Positions 7,129-17,617 of a DNA stretch of 64,000 nt are shown in pieces. The position numbers and the translations under genes are program-made. Source of the stretch: Solidesulfovibrio fructosivorans JJ]. GTDB lineage: Bacteria; Desulfobacterota; Desulfovibrionia; Desulfovibrionales; Desulfovibrionaceae. Under the pieces are notes generated by a model that did not search any database, was not told the DNA's origin, and saw only the letters and a list, made by a program, of their open reading frames with translations. Numbering within the stretch: the stretch's first letter is position 1; each line of letters begins with the position of its first letter. The DNA lies in NCBI RefSeq assembly GCF_000179555.1, contig NZ_AECZ01000014.1:51354-115353 (forward strand), written 5' to 3'.

Positions 7129-8283
7129 CTACTCGTCCGACGGGATGATGACCTTGACCGGATCGGTAACGCTCTCGTAGCGGGCCAGCTTGGAAATGTG
7201 GGCCAGGGCCACGCTTGAAAGCGCGTAGCCCTTGGGCAGGACTTTGAGCGTTTGCCCACCCCGCATCACGAACATGTCCTCGGCCAGAATCATGTTGTCG
7301 CGCAGGCTCTTGACCGGCATCGGCACGATGACGAGGTTGCTCTCCTCGCCCAGCACCTCGCCAAACGCCGCCACCACATCCGGATCGTAGACCCCCGCCG
7401 CCTGCTTGAGCGCCTTGTAGGCCTCGGCCTTGGCCTGGCCGGCGGTCAGGAGCCGGTCGAATTCGAGCAGCACCCGAAGGATGCGCGCCCCCATCGGGAT
7501 GTCCTTGCCCCGCACGGCATCGCCCGGAAAGCCGCCGCCGTCGAAATTCTTCTCCTGATAGGCGATGGCCTTGGCCACGCCGCCCATGCGCGGGATATTG
7601 GCCACGAGCCTGGACGCCACCTCGACATGCTGCCGGTAGATCGCCGCCTCCTCGGCCGAAAGCGCCCGCCCCCGCTCCACCCGGGTAATAAGCGCGTCCG
7701 GCAGGGTGATGTAGCCCATCAGGCACAACATGGCCGCCGCCTCGGTCTGCCAGGGGCTCGGATCGCCGCACAGCCTGGACAGCGGCCGCACGTACGGCGC
7801 GATCCGCGACACCCGGCCGTAGACCTCGGGACGCAACAGCGACAGCACTTCCGAAAGCATCTTGAGGCTGCCGCGAAGCGTGCCCTCCAAAAGCTCCCGC
7901 TCGGCCATGACCAGCCGGTACTGTTCCACGGCGGCGGTCAGGACCCCGGTCAGGTAACTGGTCTCGCACGGCTTGGTCAGAAACCGAAAGATGTTGCCCT
8001 CGTTGACCGCCGCGATGGCCGCCTCGAGGTCGGCGTAGCCGGTCAGCATCACCCGCACCGTTTCCGGACGCATCTCGCGCACCTTGGACAGCACCGCGAT
8101 GCCGTCCATGCCCGGCATGCGCAAGTCGGAAACCACCACCGCATACGCCGGATTGTCCTTGACCTTGGCCAACCCCGCCTCGGGTCCCACCGCCGTGTCG
8201 ACCTCGAAGGCGCCATGCAGGTTGCGGCGAAACCCGGCCAGAATCCGCTCGTCGTCGTCGATGAAAAGCACCCGCTTATTCAC
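7129..8283 (-). CDS. Response regulator with degenerate HD-GYP output domain
   Basis: This is a 384-residue protein. An N-terminal receiver (residues 1-120) has the acidic pocket FIDDDE, phospho-acceptor Asp53 in VVSDLRMPGMDG, and a conserved Lys in FLTKPCE. The C-terminal half follows the RpfG-like HD-GYP outline, but the metal-binding HDIGK motif is replaced by LMGYITL and GYP reads NFDGGGFPGD. Cyclic-di-GMP hydrolysis is therefore unlikely, and it may be a binding or scaffold domain. The GTG start overlaps the stop of the upstream HDOD regulator, so the pair is translationally coupled. Confidence 0.8.
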   Translation of the reverse strand: MNKRVLFIDDDERILAGFRRNLHGAFEVDTAVGPEAGLAKVKDNPAYAVVVSDLRMPGMDGIAVLSKVREMRPETVRVMLTGYADLEAAIAAVNEGNIFRFLTKPCETSYLTGVLTAAVEQYRLVMAERELLEGTLRGSLKMLSEVLSLLRPEVYGRVSRIAPYVRPLSRLCGDPSPWQTEAAAMLCLMGYITLPDALITRVERGRALSAEEAAIYRQHVEVASRLVANIPRMGGVAKAIAYQEKNFDGGGFPGDAVRGKDIPMGARILRVLLEFDRLLTAGQAKAEAYKALKQAAGVYDPDVVAAFGEVLGEESNLVIVPMPVKSLRDNMILAEDMFVMRGGQTLKVLPKGYALSSVALAHISKLARYESVTDPVKVIIPSDE

Positions 8284-9490
8284 CGCCCCCTCCTTGCAAC
8301 ACATCCCGACACGCCTCGCGCCACGCATCCGCTCGCCCGCCATACCCCAGAGCCTCGAGAGCGGCCGTATCCAGGGGATGGGGCGCATAGGAACCGTGTA
8401 TGACCACCAGCTCGTGGTCCAGGGCATTGGCGGCATGGACCATCGGCACGGCCAGCGGCGGCCCGTCCCCGAAAGTCCCCGGCCGATGATGCCCGGCCAC
8501 GCCGAAGGCCACCGCCTCCTCGAAACCCCACAGCCCGAGCAGATACGCCCCCACGGCGGCATGGGAGACGGCAAGGAGCTCTTCCTCGGCATCAAAGGGC
8601 GTGACGTTTCGCGTCCTCGTGGCCGCCAGCACCTCGCGGTACTCGGCCTCGAAAAGCTCGGCCAGCATCAGCTTGCCCACGTCGTGGACCATGCCGGCCA
8701 TGAAACAGGCGTCCTTTTCCACCTTGTCCGCGCCCTCGAGGGACGCCAAAACCTTGGCCATCCTGGCCACGCGCAGGCTGTGGTCCCAAAGCCGCCCCAG
8801 GCCGAAGCCCGGATAGCGATCGGCGTCGAAACGGGAAAAAAGTCCGTGGGCCAGCACCAAGGCCCGGATCGTTTCGAGCCCGAGCAGGGTCACCGCCTGC
8901 CGGGTGGAGGACACCCGCTGGGGCATGCCGAAAAACGAGGAATTGACGAGCCGCAAAAGCCCCGTGGCCATGCCGACGTCGCGGCCGAGGATATCGCCTA
9001 TGGTGTTGACCGAAGCGTTGGGCGAACGCAGCTCCTCGGTCAGCTCGGCGAAAATCGACGGCAGCACCGGCAAGGCCTCCACGCGGGCGACGGCGTCGCG
9101 CACCCGATCGTCGGTGAAAATCCCGGCCAGACGCAACACCCGCTCGATGGCGGCGGTCAGTTCCCGCGGCGAACAGGGTTTGCTCAGGAACTGATGGGCC
9201 GGCTTGACCGAGCGAAAAATGAAGTCGCGGTCGGAATGCCCGGACAGGATCAGTCGCACCGTGCCCGGCCAGCGCCGCCGCACCGCTTCCAGAAATTCCG
9301 GCCCGTCCATGCCCGGCATGCGCACGTCGGAAACCACCACATCCACCGGGGTCGTCTCCAAAAGCGCAAGCGCCTGCGCGCCGCCCTCGGCGAAATGCAT
9401 GTCCCAGACTTCACGCTTGTCCCACAGCATCCGCCGCAGCCCGCCAAGCAGCTGCGGCTCGTCGTCAACGAAAAGAATGCTTCGGCGCAT
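8276..9490 (-). CDS. Response regulator with HDOD domain
   Basis: This is a 404-residue protein. The receiver domain (residues 1-125) has LFVDDE, Asp55 in VVSDVRMPGMDG and the FLSKPCS lysine. It is followed by an HDOD domain (about 140-370) with LPVLPSIFAELTEELRSP, LLRLVNSSFFGMP and an HD-like pair in GMVHDVGKLMLAELF. HDOD proteins act in signalling and chemotaxis-linked regulation, usually without known catalysis. The start is ATG 9490 behind GGGAGG. It forms an overlapping two-gene unit with the degenerate HD-GYP regulator; no histidine kinase is adjacent. Confidence 0.85.
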   Translation of the reverse strand: MRRSILFVDDEPQLLGGLRRMLWDKREVWDMHFAEGGAQALALLETTPVDVVVSDVRMPGMDGPEFLEAVRRRWPGTVRLILSGHSDRDFIFRSVKPAHQFLSKPCSPRELTAAIERVLRLAGIFTDDRVRDAVARVEALPVLPSIFAELTEELRSPNASVNTIGDILGRDVGMATGLLRLVNSSFFGMPQRVSSTRQAVTLLGLETIRALVLAHGLFSRFDADRYPGFGLGRLWDHSLRVARMAKVLASLEGADKVEKDACFMAGMVHDVGKLMLAELFEAEYREVLAATRTRNVTPFDAEEELLAVSHAAVGAYLLGLWGFEEAVAFGVAGHHRPGTFGDGPPLAVPMVHAANALDHELVVIHGSYAPHPLDTAALEALGYGGRADAWREACRDVLQGGGGE

Positions 9491-9721
9491 CAGTCGGCCT
9501 CCCGAAAAGGCGGCCCCGCCGGCCGTACGTCCCGAAAGCCGGGCTCGGGCGCTCCTCATGGTAGCCGATCGCGAAAAAAAGAAAAAGGATCTTGCCGCGC
9601 CGACGGGTCGATCGTCCCCGGCCGCGCTCCCGGAAAAAGCCGCGCCTTGCCACAAGGCCCGCCCGGCTGTAGGCAGAAGCTATATCTCCCGCCCCCCGGG
9701 GCGGCGCCACAAGGACCCGCC

Positions 9722-11125
9722 GTGACAAACGATCCCCAAAAAAAACATGACGTCATCATCGTCGGCGGCGGCCCGGCCGGGCTTTTCGCCGCCCACTACC
9801 TGTCCCAAAACGCCGACCTGTCGGTCCTGCTCCTGGAAAAAGGCAAACCCGCCGGCAAACGCCGTTGCCCCATGCACGGCAGCAACGACTGCCGCAAATG
9901 CGCGCCCTGCAACATCCTCTCCGGCATCGGCGGGGCCGGGCTTTTCTCCGACGGCAAGCTCAACTTCATTCCCAAGCTCGGCAAAACCGACCTCACCCAG
10001 TTCATGCCCCTGTCCGAGGCCACGGCGCTGATCAAGGAAACCGAGAGCCTCTTCGCCAACCTCGGCATGGACGGCCCCGTCTATCCGACCGATATGGAAA
10101 AGGCCCGCCAGATCCGCAAAGACGCCCGCAAACTCGGCATCGAACTGCTGCTGATCCGCCAGAAACACCTCGGCAGCGACCACCTGCCCGGCCATATGGC
10201 CGCCATGTCCAAACGCCTCGCCGACCAGGGCGTCATCATCCGCACCGGCGAGGAAGCCCGCGACGTCATCGTCGAAAACGGCCGCGTGGCCGGCGTCGCC
10301 ACCACCAAGGGCGAATACCGCGCCCCGGCCGTCATCCTCGCCCCCGGCCGCGTCGGCGCGGAATGGATGGGCGCGCTGGCCCGCCGCCATGGCCTCCCCT
10401 ACAGCCAGCGCGGCATCGAAGTGGGCGTGCGCGTCGAGGTGCACAACGAAATCCTCTCCGACATCACCGACGTCATCTACGACCCCACCTTCTTCGTGCG
10501 CACCCGCAAATACGACGACCAGACCCGCACCTTCTGCACCAACCAGGGCGGCTACGTGGCCCTGGAAAACTACCAGGACTTCGTGTGCGTCAACGGCCAC
10601 GCCTACATGGACGCCAAATCCGACAGCGCCAATTTCGCCTTCCTCTCCAAAGTCGTCCTCACCGACCCCGTCTCCGACAACCAGGCCTACGGCGAAGCCA
10701 TCGGACGCCTCGCCACCATGATCGGCGGCGGCAACCCCATCCTCCAACGCTTCGGCGACCTGAAACGCGGCCAGCGCAGCACCTGGAGCCGCATCCGCAA
10801 AGGCTCCGTCGAACCGACGCTCACCTCCGTCACCTGCGGCGATATCGCCATGGCCCTGCCCGAACGCATCATGACCAACATCATCGACGGCCTGGAACAA
10901 TTAAACGCCGTGGTGCCGGGCGTCGCCAACGACGAAACCCTGCTCTACGCCCCGGAAATCAAATTCTTCGCCACCCAGATCGATACCACCCAGGACCTCG
11001 AAACCGCCGTGGCCGGCATGTACGTGGCCGGCGACGGACCGGGCGTGGCCGGCAACATCGTCTCCGCCGCCGCGACCGGACTCATCCCGGCCAAGGCCAT
11101 CCTGCGGAAGCTGGCAAGCAGTTAA
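9722..11125 (+). CDS. NAD(P)/FAD-dependent oxidoreductase (COG2509-type)
   Basis: This is a 467-residue flavoprotein. The Rossmann FAD-binding motif DVIIVGGGPAGLFAA lies at residues 9-23, followed by the ribose-binding Glu in LLLEKG. A Cys-rich segment CPMHGSNDCRKCAPC comes next, and the family-typical GIGGAGLFSDGKLN. The C-terminal FAD contact is AGMYVAGDGPGVAGNIVSAA. Proteins of this family (uncharacterised FAD-dependent dehydrogenases) are widespread in anaerobes; the substrate is unknown and the CPMH...CRKC cluster suggests metal or Fe-S binding. The GTG start at 9722 has AAGGA seven bases upstream. A large structured repeat begins 2 bases after the stop. Confidence 0.8.
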   Translation: MTNDPQKKHDVIIVGGGPAGLFAAHYLSQNADLSVLLLEKGKPAGKRRCPMHGSNDCRKCAPCNILSGIGGAGLFSDGKLNFIPKLGKTDLTQFMPLSEATALIKETESLFANLGMDGPVYPTDMEKARQIRKDARKLGIELLLIRQKHLGSDHLPGHMAAMSKRLADQGVIIRTGEEARDVIVENGRVAGVATTKGEYRAPAVILAPGRVGAEWMGALARRHGLPYSQRGIEVGVRVEVHNEILSDITDVIYDPTFFVRTRKYDDQTRTFCTNQGGYVALENYQDFVCVNGHAYMDAKSDSANFAFLSKVVLTDPVSDNQAYGEAIGRLATMIGGGNPILQRFGDLKRGQRSTWSRIRKGSVEPTLTSVTCGDIAMALPERIMTNIIDGLEQLNAVVPGVANDETLLYAPEIKFFATQIDTTQDLETAVAGMYVAGDGPGVAGNIVSAAATGLIPAKAILRKLASS

Positions 11126-11126
11126 G

Positions 11127-11595
11127 GCTGGGGCTCCGCCCCAGACCCCGGCAGAGGCTCCGCCTCTGCACTCCGCCGGGGGGCCACGGCCCCCCGGTCC
11201 CCCCTTCTCGGCTTTGGTCGGGCGGAGGGTTCGTTGGCTGGCGGGAGGGCGGAGGGTGGAGAAGATGGCGGCGGAATTTGTCGGGACGGTGCATGTCGCT
11301 TCGCGACAAGCTCGTCCCAAGCAAATTCCGCCGCCACCACGCCGTCGCCCCAAAGGGGCGACATTCAGAAACAATTGGGTCTTCTTAAAATGCGGCGCTT
11401 CGCCGCTGGCGCGGTTGTTGCCGCAATCGTGTCCGGCGTCGAGGCGCGAAGCGCCTCGTGTCGCCGGGCCGATTGCGGCAACAAAACAGAGGACGTCCCG
11501 CCGTCTCCCCCATGACCTTCCACCATCCCGACCCGGAAAAGGGAGGTCCGGAGGGCATAAGCCCTCCGGCGGGGTTCGGGGCAGAGCCCCGCTCC
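11127..11595. repeat. Large structured intergenic repeat, copy 1 (L module, core, R module)
   Basis: This ~470-bp non-coding element shares one arrangement with 52598-53076. The L module (11127-11206) has three GC hairpins. The core holds stem P1 (11269-11280 with 11322-11333), the conserved GCGGCGCTTCGCCGC hairpin near 11392-11406, and the long-range stem GCCGCAATCG/CGATTGCGGC (11420-11429 with 11470-11479) enclosing GAGGCGC/GCGCCTC. The R module (11530-11593) has two hairpins. Several substitutions between copies preserve pairing. It fills the gap between two convergent genes. Confidence 0.85.
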
Positions 11596-11634
11596 TACTC
11601 CTGTCCTACTATTTCCTACTCCTGCCCTGCGCCG

Positions 11635-12075
11635 CTACCGCAGGCGGCTGTAGCTGCTGCTGACGGGCGTATCGTCGGCGAGGCGCACCCATATGGCGGC
11701 GGCGACGCCCCAGACGGCATTGGCGACGATGACGACGATGGGGGTGAGCATGCCGAGTTCCAGGCCCCAGAGGCCCTTATTGAGCATATTGGGGAAGACG
11801 ATGAGCAGCTGGAAAAGCGTTGGGGCGATACTGACGATGACGCCGCGCCAGAAGATGGACCCGGGCATCCAGCGGGGGGTCAAAAGCAGCCCCCACACGC
11901 CGCCCCAGACGAGTCTCGGATAGAGCCAGGGCAGGGTCCACTGGGGGGCCAGGGCGACGTTGATGCTGGCGAACAGGCCGTAGCTCCCGGCCAGATAGAG
12001 AAAAATGCTGTTGGCGAGGCCTCCCACGAGGCCACCGGCGAAGCAGACGCTCACCCAGGAAAAAAAATTGCGCAT
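11635..12075 (-). CDS. Integral membrane protein of unknown function
   Basis: This 146-residue protein has about four predicted transmembrane helices (around residues 8-28, 55-67, 76-96 and 108-132), glycine-rich helix faces (FAGGLVGGLANSIFLYL) and a short polar C-terminus. No family is recognised with confidence. The start is ATG 12075, preceded by GGAGGGAAGAGAGG. It lies 41 bases downstream of the NlpC/P60 lipoprotein gene on the same strand, so co-transcription is likely. It converges on copy 1 of the large repeat. Confidence 0.65.
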   Translation of the reverse strand: MRNFFSWVSVCFAGGLVGGLANSIFLYLAGSYGLFASINVALAPQWTLPWLYPRLVWGGVWGLLLTPRWMPGSIFWRGVIVSIAPTLFQLLIVFPNMLNKGLWGLELGMLTPIVVIVANAVWGVAAAIWVRLADDTPVSSSYSRLR

Positions 12076-12116
12076 CCTCTCTCTTCCCTCCTCGCTTGGA
12101 TGCCGGGTGCGGCGGT

Positions 12117-13490
12117 TTAGTAGGGGCTGACCAGGACTGACAGGGACCGCACACGGTTGAGCAGGATATGGGTCGGTCCCACGGCCGGCACTTCCTCGCC
12201 GGCGCGCAGTGTGGTGACGACGGCGCGCCCGATGACGAGCCGGCCGTCGCGGCCCGTTTCACTGAACGTATGGAGTCCCCACATGTCGTGGAACACCACG
12301 GGATGTCCTTTGTACTCGCCGACATAGACGAGAATGTGACCTTTGAGCCAAACCAGGCTGGCGAAGGGAACGCCGTGACTGAGGATGGTCGCCTCTTTCT
12401 GGGCGTTGTCCATGTCGCCGAGGGGGATGGCGCCGCCGTAGGCGGCCTGGCTGGCGGAGTTTCGCGGCAGGTAGATGCCGAAAGGCACGAAGAGATCGTG
12501 GGTGAGGGCCGAGCAGTCACGTTTGCCGTCGATGCCGCCCCAGCCGTAGATTTTGCCCATGAACTGGTTGCCGACGGCGGCGACGTTTCGCGGCGTCATG
12601 GGCATGGGCATGGGCACGGCGGCCGTGGCCGGCAGGCGCACGCGCGCGATCTCGGCCTGGCCCGAGCCGCCCCGTCGCGGCACGAGCACGGTGACGCTCG
12701 AGGCGTCGGGCGGTCCGGCAAGGGGAAATATCGCGCCCACGTCGGCGGTGATGCCGGCTTCGGGAAGCGAGGTCTGGTCCTTGACCACGGCCGCGAGGCG
12801 CGGCGTGGAGAACCGGGCGATCGTGGCCTCGTCGACGTAGGCCACGTCCGTGGCCGGCAGCCAGCCGAAGGTCAGGGCGGATTCGGCCAGGACCCAGGAG
12901 CCGTCGCGGCTGGCGTGGGTGACGAGGATGGGGGTACCCGGCGGCAGGGCGGTATGTTGCAGGTAGTCGAAGGGGTAGCCTTCGCCGGGCAGGCTCGGAT
13001 CGGCGAAGCGCGGAGCCTTCGTGGGCATACCGCGCAGGTTGGTGTTTTTGACGGTCAGCGCCTTGCGCATGACGTTGGGGTAGGAGCCGAGTCCGGCGAG
13101 GCTGTGCAGCGACGCGGCGAATGCCGGGCCGTTCGGCTGGTTGTTCGAACCGAAGCCCGGGGACTTTTCGAAGCGGCGGAAGATCGTCTCCACGGCCCGG
13201 CGCGAGTATTCCGGCCGGCCCAGGTTCCAGGGCGTGAGCCAGATTTGCAGAAAGCTTTCCATGCGCAGCCCGGCCTGTTCCCTGGGATAAAGGGGGCGGT
13301 CGGCGGTATTGGGCCGCAGGTAGGCGTTTAGGTCCTGAGGAAGAACGCGCAGGTCCTGGACTTCGCCCTTGCCGGTCGGTGGAGCCGGCGTGGGGACAAG
13401 CGGCGCCCGCGGGGCTTTGGCGCAGCCCCAAACGAGAAGCAGGAAGACGCAAAGCGCGGCGAAACGCAACCGCCGTGACATGGACTGCAT
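12117..13490 (-). CDS. SH3/NlpC-P60 (C40) cell-wall peptidase lipoprotein
   Basis: This is a 457-residue exported protein with a signal peptide and lipobox (LLLVWGCAK), so probably lipid-anchored. A middle SH3-like part (residues 150-260) includes GTPILVTHASRDGSWVLAES and FGWLPATDVAYV. The C-terminal NlpC/P60 domain has the catalytic Cys in KRDCSALTHDL and His in GHILVYVG. Such enzymes cleave D-Glu/mDAP peptide bonds in peptidoglycan. The start is ATG 13490 (a second ATG three codons in is possible). It is upstream of the small membrane protein on the same strand and divergent from the YgjP-like peptidase. Confidence 0.85.
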   Translation of the reverse strand: MQSMSRRLRFAALCVFLLLVWGCAKAPRAPLVPTPAPPTGKGEVQDLRVLPQDLNAYLRPNTADRPLYPREQAGLRMESFLQIWLTPWNLGRPEYSRRAVETIFRRFEKSPGFGSNNQPNGPAFAASLHSLAGLGSYPNVMRKALTVKNTNLRGMPTKAPRFADPSLPGEGYPFDYLQHTALPPGTPILVTHASRDGSWVLAESALTFGWLPATDVAYVDEATIARFSTPRLAAVVKDQTSLPEAGITADVGAIFPLAGPPDASSVTVLVPRRGGSGQAEIARVRLPATAAVPMPMPMTPRNVAAVGNQFMGKIYGWGGIDGKRDCSALTHDLFVPFGIYLPRNSASQAAYGGAIPLGDMDNAQKEATILSHGVPFASLVWLKGHILVYVGEYKGHPVVFHDMWGLHTFSETGRDGRLVIGRAVVTTLRAGEEVPAVGPTHILLNRVRSLSVLVSPY

Positions 13491-13611
13491 GGCGCAAGGC
13501 CCCCTTCCCCAACTTGACGGCCGAGGCGGCCGCCGACTATCCGGCTGGGCGGGAGGGTAGACGTTGGCGCACGCGAAGACAAGCACGAAAGGACGGCAAG
13601 GATGAAAGGTT

Positions 13612-14388
13612 GTGGCTTCGAGGCAGCCTAAAGGCATGGACGCGGCCGAAACCGCGCGTCTGCTCGCCGCCCGGCTGCCGGAAACGGTGCCCGTTTCGGT
13701 GCGGGTAAGCGCCCGGGCCAGGGGCATCGTTTTGCGCATGCTGCCGGGCAAGGGGCTCGAGGTGGTGGCTCCGGCCGGGGTCGGGGCGGGGCTGTTGCTC
13801 CAGGCGGTGGAGGCCAGGCGCGACTGGATCGACCGGATTTCGCGCAAGATGGCGGCCGAGGGCGGGCTTCCGGGCCAGGGGCCGGTCGTGCCGCGCCCGT
13901 CCATGCTCGTGCTGACGGCCTTTTCGCGGCAGTGGAAGCTTTCGTATCTGGCCCGGGAGATGGCAGGCTGCCTGGTTTCGAACTGGCGTCCGACCGAACT
14001 CATGGTGTCCGGGGCGGTTTCAGACCCGGCGGCGGTGTCCGAGGCGCTGACGGCGTTTAGCCGTCGCCGGGCCGGCGAGCTGTTGCGGCGGGAGCTGGCC
14101 CGCGTATCCGAGGAGATCGGGCTCGGCTACAGCGCCGTGAGCATCCGGGCCCAGCGCACCCGATGGGGGAGCTGCACGGCCAAAGGGCGCATCAGCCTCA
14201 ACTACACCATCGCCTTTTTGCCGCCGGAGCTGTGCCGGCTGGTGCTGATCCACGAGCTGTGCCACACCGTCGAGCTCAACCATTCGGCGCGGTTCTGGGA
14301 TCTCGTGGAGAAATTCGTTCCGGGCTGCCGGGCCATGGACGCGCGGCTCAACAGCGCCCGCCACTATCTGCCGCTGTGGCTGCCGTAA
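13612..14388 (+). CDS. YgjP-like (DUF45) metallopeptidase domain protein
   Basis: This is a 258-residue protein of the YgjP/SprT-like zincin family. The family motif WGSCTAKGRISLNY lies at residues 184-197, and the zinc site HELCHTVELNHSARFW (HExxH plus a downstream His, residues 222-237) follows, then a C-terminal LPLW. The N-terminal 150 residues hold the usual beta-rich region. The biological substrate of the family is unknown. The GTG start at 13612 has AAGGA nine bases upstream; ATG 13636 is an alternative. It ends 18 bases before a convergent small gene. Confidence 0.85.
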   Translation: MASRQPKGMDAAETARLLAARLPETVPVSVRVSARARGIVLRMLPGKGLEVVAPAGVGAGLLLQAVEARRDWIDRISRKMAAEGGLPGQGPVVPRPSMLVLTAFSRQWKLSYLAREMAGCLVSNWRPTELMVSGAVSDPAAVSEALTAFSRRRAGELLRRELARVSEEIGLGYSAVSIRAQRTRWGSCTAKGRISLNYTIAFLPPELCRLVLIHELCHTVELNHSARFWDLVEKFVPGCRAMDARLNSARHYLPLWLP

Positions 14389-14406
14389 GGAGTTGGAGCG
14401 CCCGGG

Positions 14407-14757
14407 TCAGGGCTGCTCCAGCGTGATCTCGTCGAGCTTTTCGCCGGAAAAATAAAACACGGAAATCGGCTCCTCCACCCCGCGCACGACGACCAGCCGG
14501 CCGAGCGGACCGTCGCCGGCCAGTTCCAGGAGCGCCTCGGACACCGCCGCCCCGTCCTCGGCCGAACACTCCTCGCAGGCCACCTCGAACCGCAGCGATT
14601 CCGGCCCAGGCGTCACTTCCAGCCGGGCGACGTCCATACCGGCCACCGCCCCTGCCAGCACTTCCCCGGCCTCGGACTCGATTTCCCCGACCCGTTCGAA
14701 GGAATATTCCTCGGGATAGCGTATTTCGCCGAGCAGACGACAGGGCGCATCCTGCAT
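14407..14757 (-). CDS. Small acidic protein of unknown function
   Basis: This is a 116-residue acidic protein, probably cytoplasmic, with no signal peptide or membrane segment. Sequences such as EIRYPEEYSFERVGEIESEAGEVL and a mid-region CEECSAEDGAA suggest an alpha/beta fold. No family is recognised. The start is the ATG at 14757, with GGAGG five bases upstream; the frame extends further without a better start. It is divergent from rnr, the two starts being 131 bases apart. Confidence 0.6.
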   Translation of the reverse strand: MQDAPCRLLGEIRYPEEYSFERVGEIESEAGEVLAGAVAGMDVARLEVTPGPESLRFEVACEECSAEDGAAVSEALLELAGDGPLGRLVVVRGVEEPISVFYFSGEKLDEITLEQP

Positions 14758-14888
14758 ACCGCCTCCGCTTGTTGACTTTTCAACAAAATACCATGCCCGC
14801 AAACCCCTCGCAACGCGTAGCGGGCTTGTGTCGCGCCGCGCGGGGCTGTAGAGGGTGAGGAGCGCGACTATTGGAGGACAGAGGATAC

Positions 14889-17107
<2,219 letters not shown>

Positions 17108-17111
<4 letters not shown>

Positions 17112-17521
17112 GACGTCTGAGCCGTCGCGAGACGCTTCTCGCCGCCCTGGCCGCCCTCTGGCTCGTGGTCGCCGCGGTTTCGGCCGCCCTGGACTGGCCC
17201 ACGCCGCGCCGGCTGGCCGAGGAGCGCCTCCGACTGGCCTACCTCGCGGCCAACGCCGTGGACAAGGACTTCCGTCCCTACGACCAGCCCGCCGCGAACG
17301 ACCCCGAGGCCCAGTACCAGCAGCTCGTGGCCGATTTCCGGGACCGGTTCGGGGAACGCTTCAACATCGCCGAGGCCGAAAGCCGCCATGCCGACGCCGT
17401 GGCCAACATGGACCGGGAACGCGTGGGCGTTGTCGCCTTTGCGGCCGGCTCCACGGCCCTGCTCTGGTGGCTGCTTTTCACCATAGGCCGATTGCTCGGC
17501 CCGGGCGCGCGCCGCGCCTGA
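17108..17521 (+). CDS. Small two-helix membrane protein
   Basis: This is a 137-residue protein with two hydrophobic helices (about residues 9-28 and 108-130) and a polar, charged loop of about 80 residues between them (AEERLRLAYLAANAVDKDF and the following acidic and aromatic residues). The topology suggests both termini in the cytoplasm and the loop outside. No family is recognised. The start overlaps the stop of rnr by ATGA, so the two are translationally coupled. Confidence 0.6.
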
Positions 17522-17524
17522 CCG

Positions 17525-17568
17525 CCTCTCCCGGCGGACCCGAAACGCCGCCGGCCCGCCGGGAGAGG
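17525..17568. terminator. Long GC hairpin between convergent genes
   Basis: A 13-bp perfect stem (CCTCTCCCGGCGG / CCGCCGGGAGAGG) with an 18-nt loop starts 4 bases after the small membrane protein and 50 bases before the stop of the solute-binding protein. There is no U-tract, but the placement suits a two-way transcription barrier. Confidence 0.45.
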
Positions 17569-17617
17569 ACTCCGCGACGGGCCGGGGAAAACGGGCCGAA
17601 ACCAGCTCCGCTCGCGC

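Noticed and set aside
9680..10900. Long minus-strand frame (406 codons) opposite the FAD oxidoreductase
   Set aside because: The product is extremely Gly/Val/Ala/Asp-rich, the typical antisense shadow of a GC-rich gene; the plus-strand gene has clear motifs.
17525..17568. Hairpin as part of the A-B repeat family
   Set aside because: Its arms (CCTCTCCCGGCGG) resemble hairpin A only by GC-rich chance; inner stem, spacer and flanks do not match.
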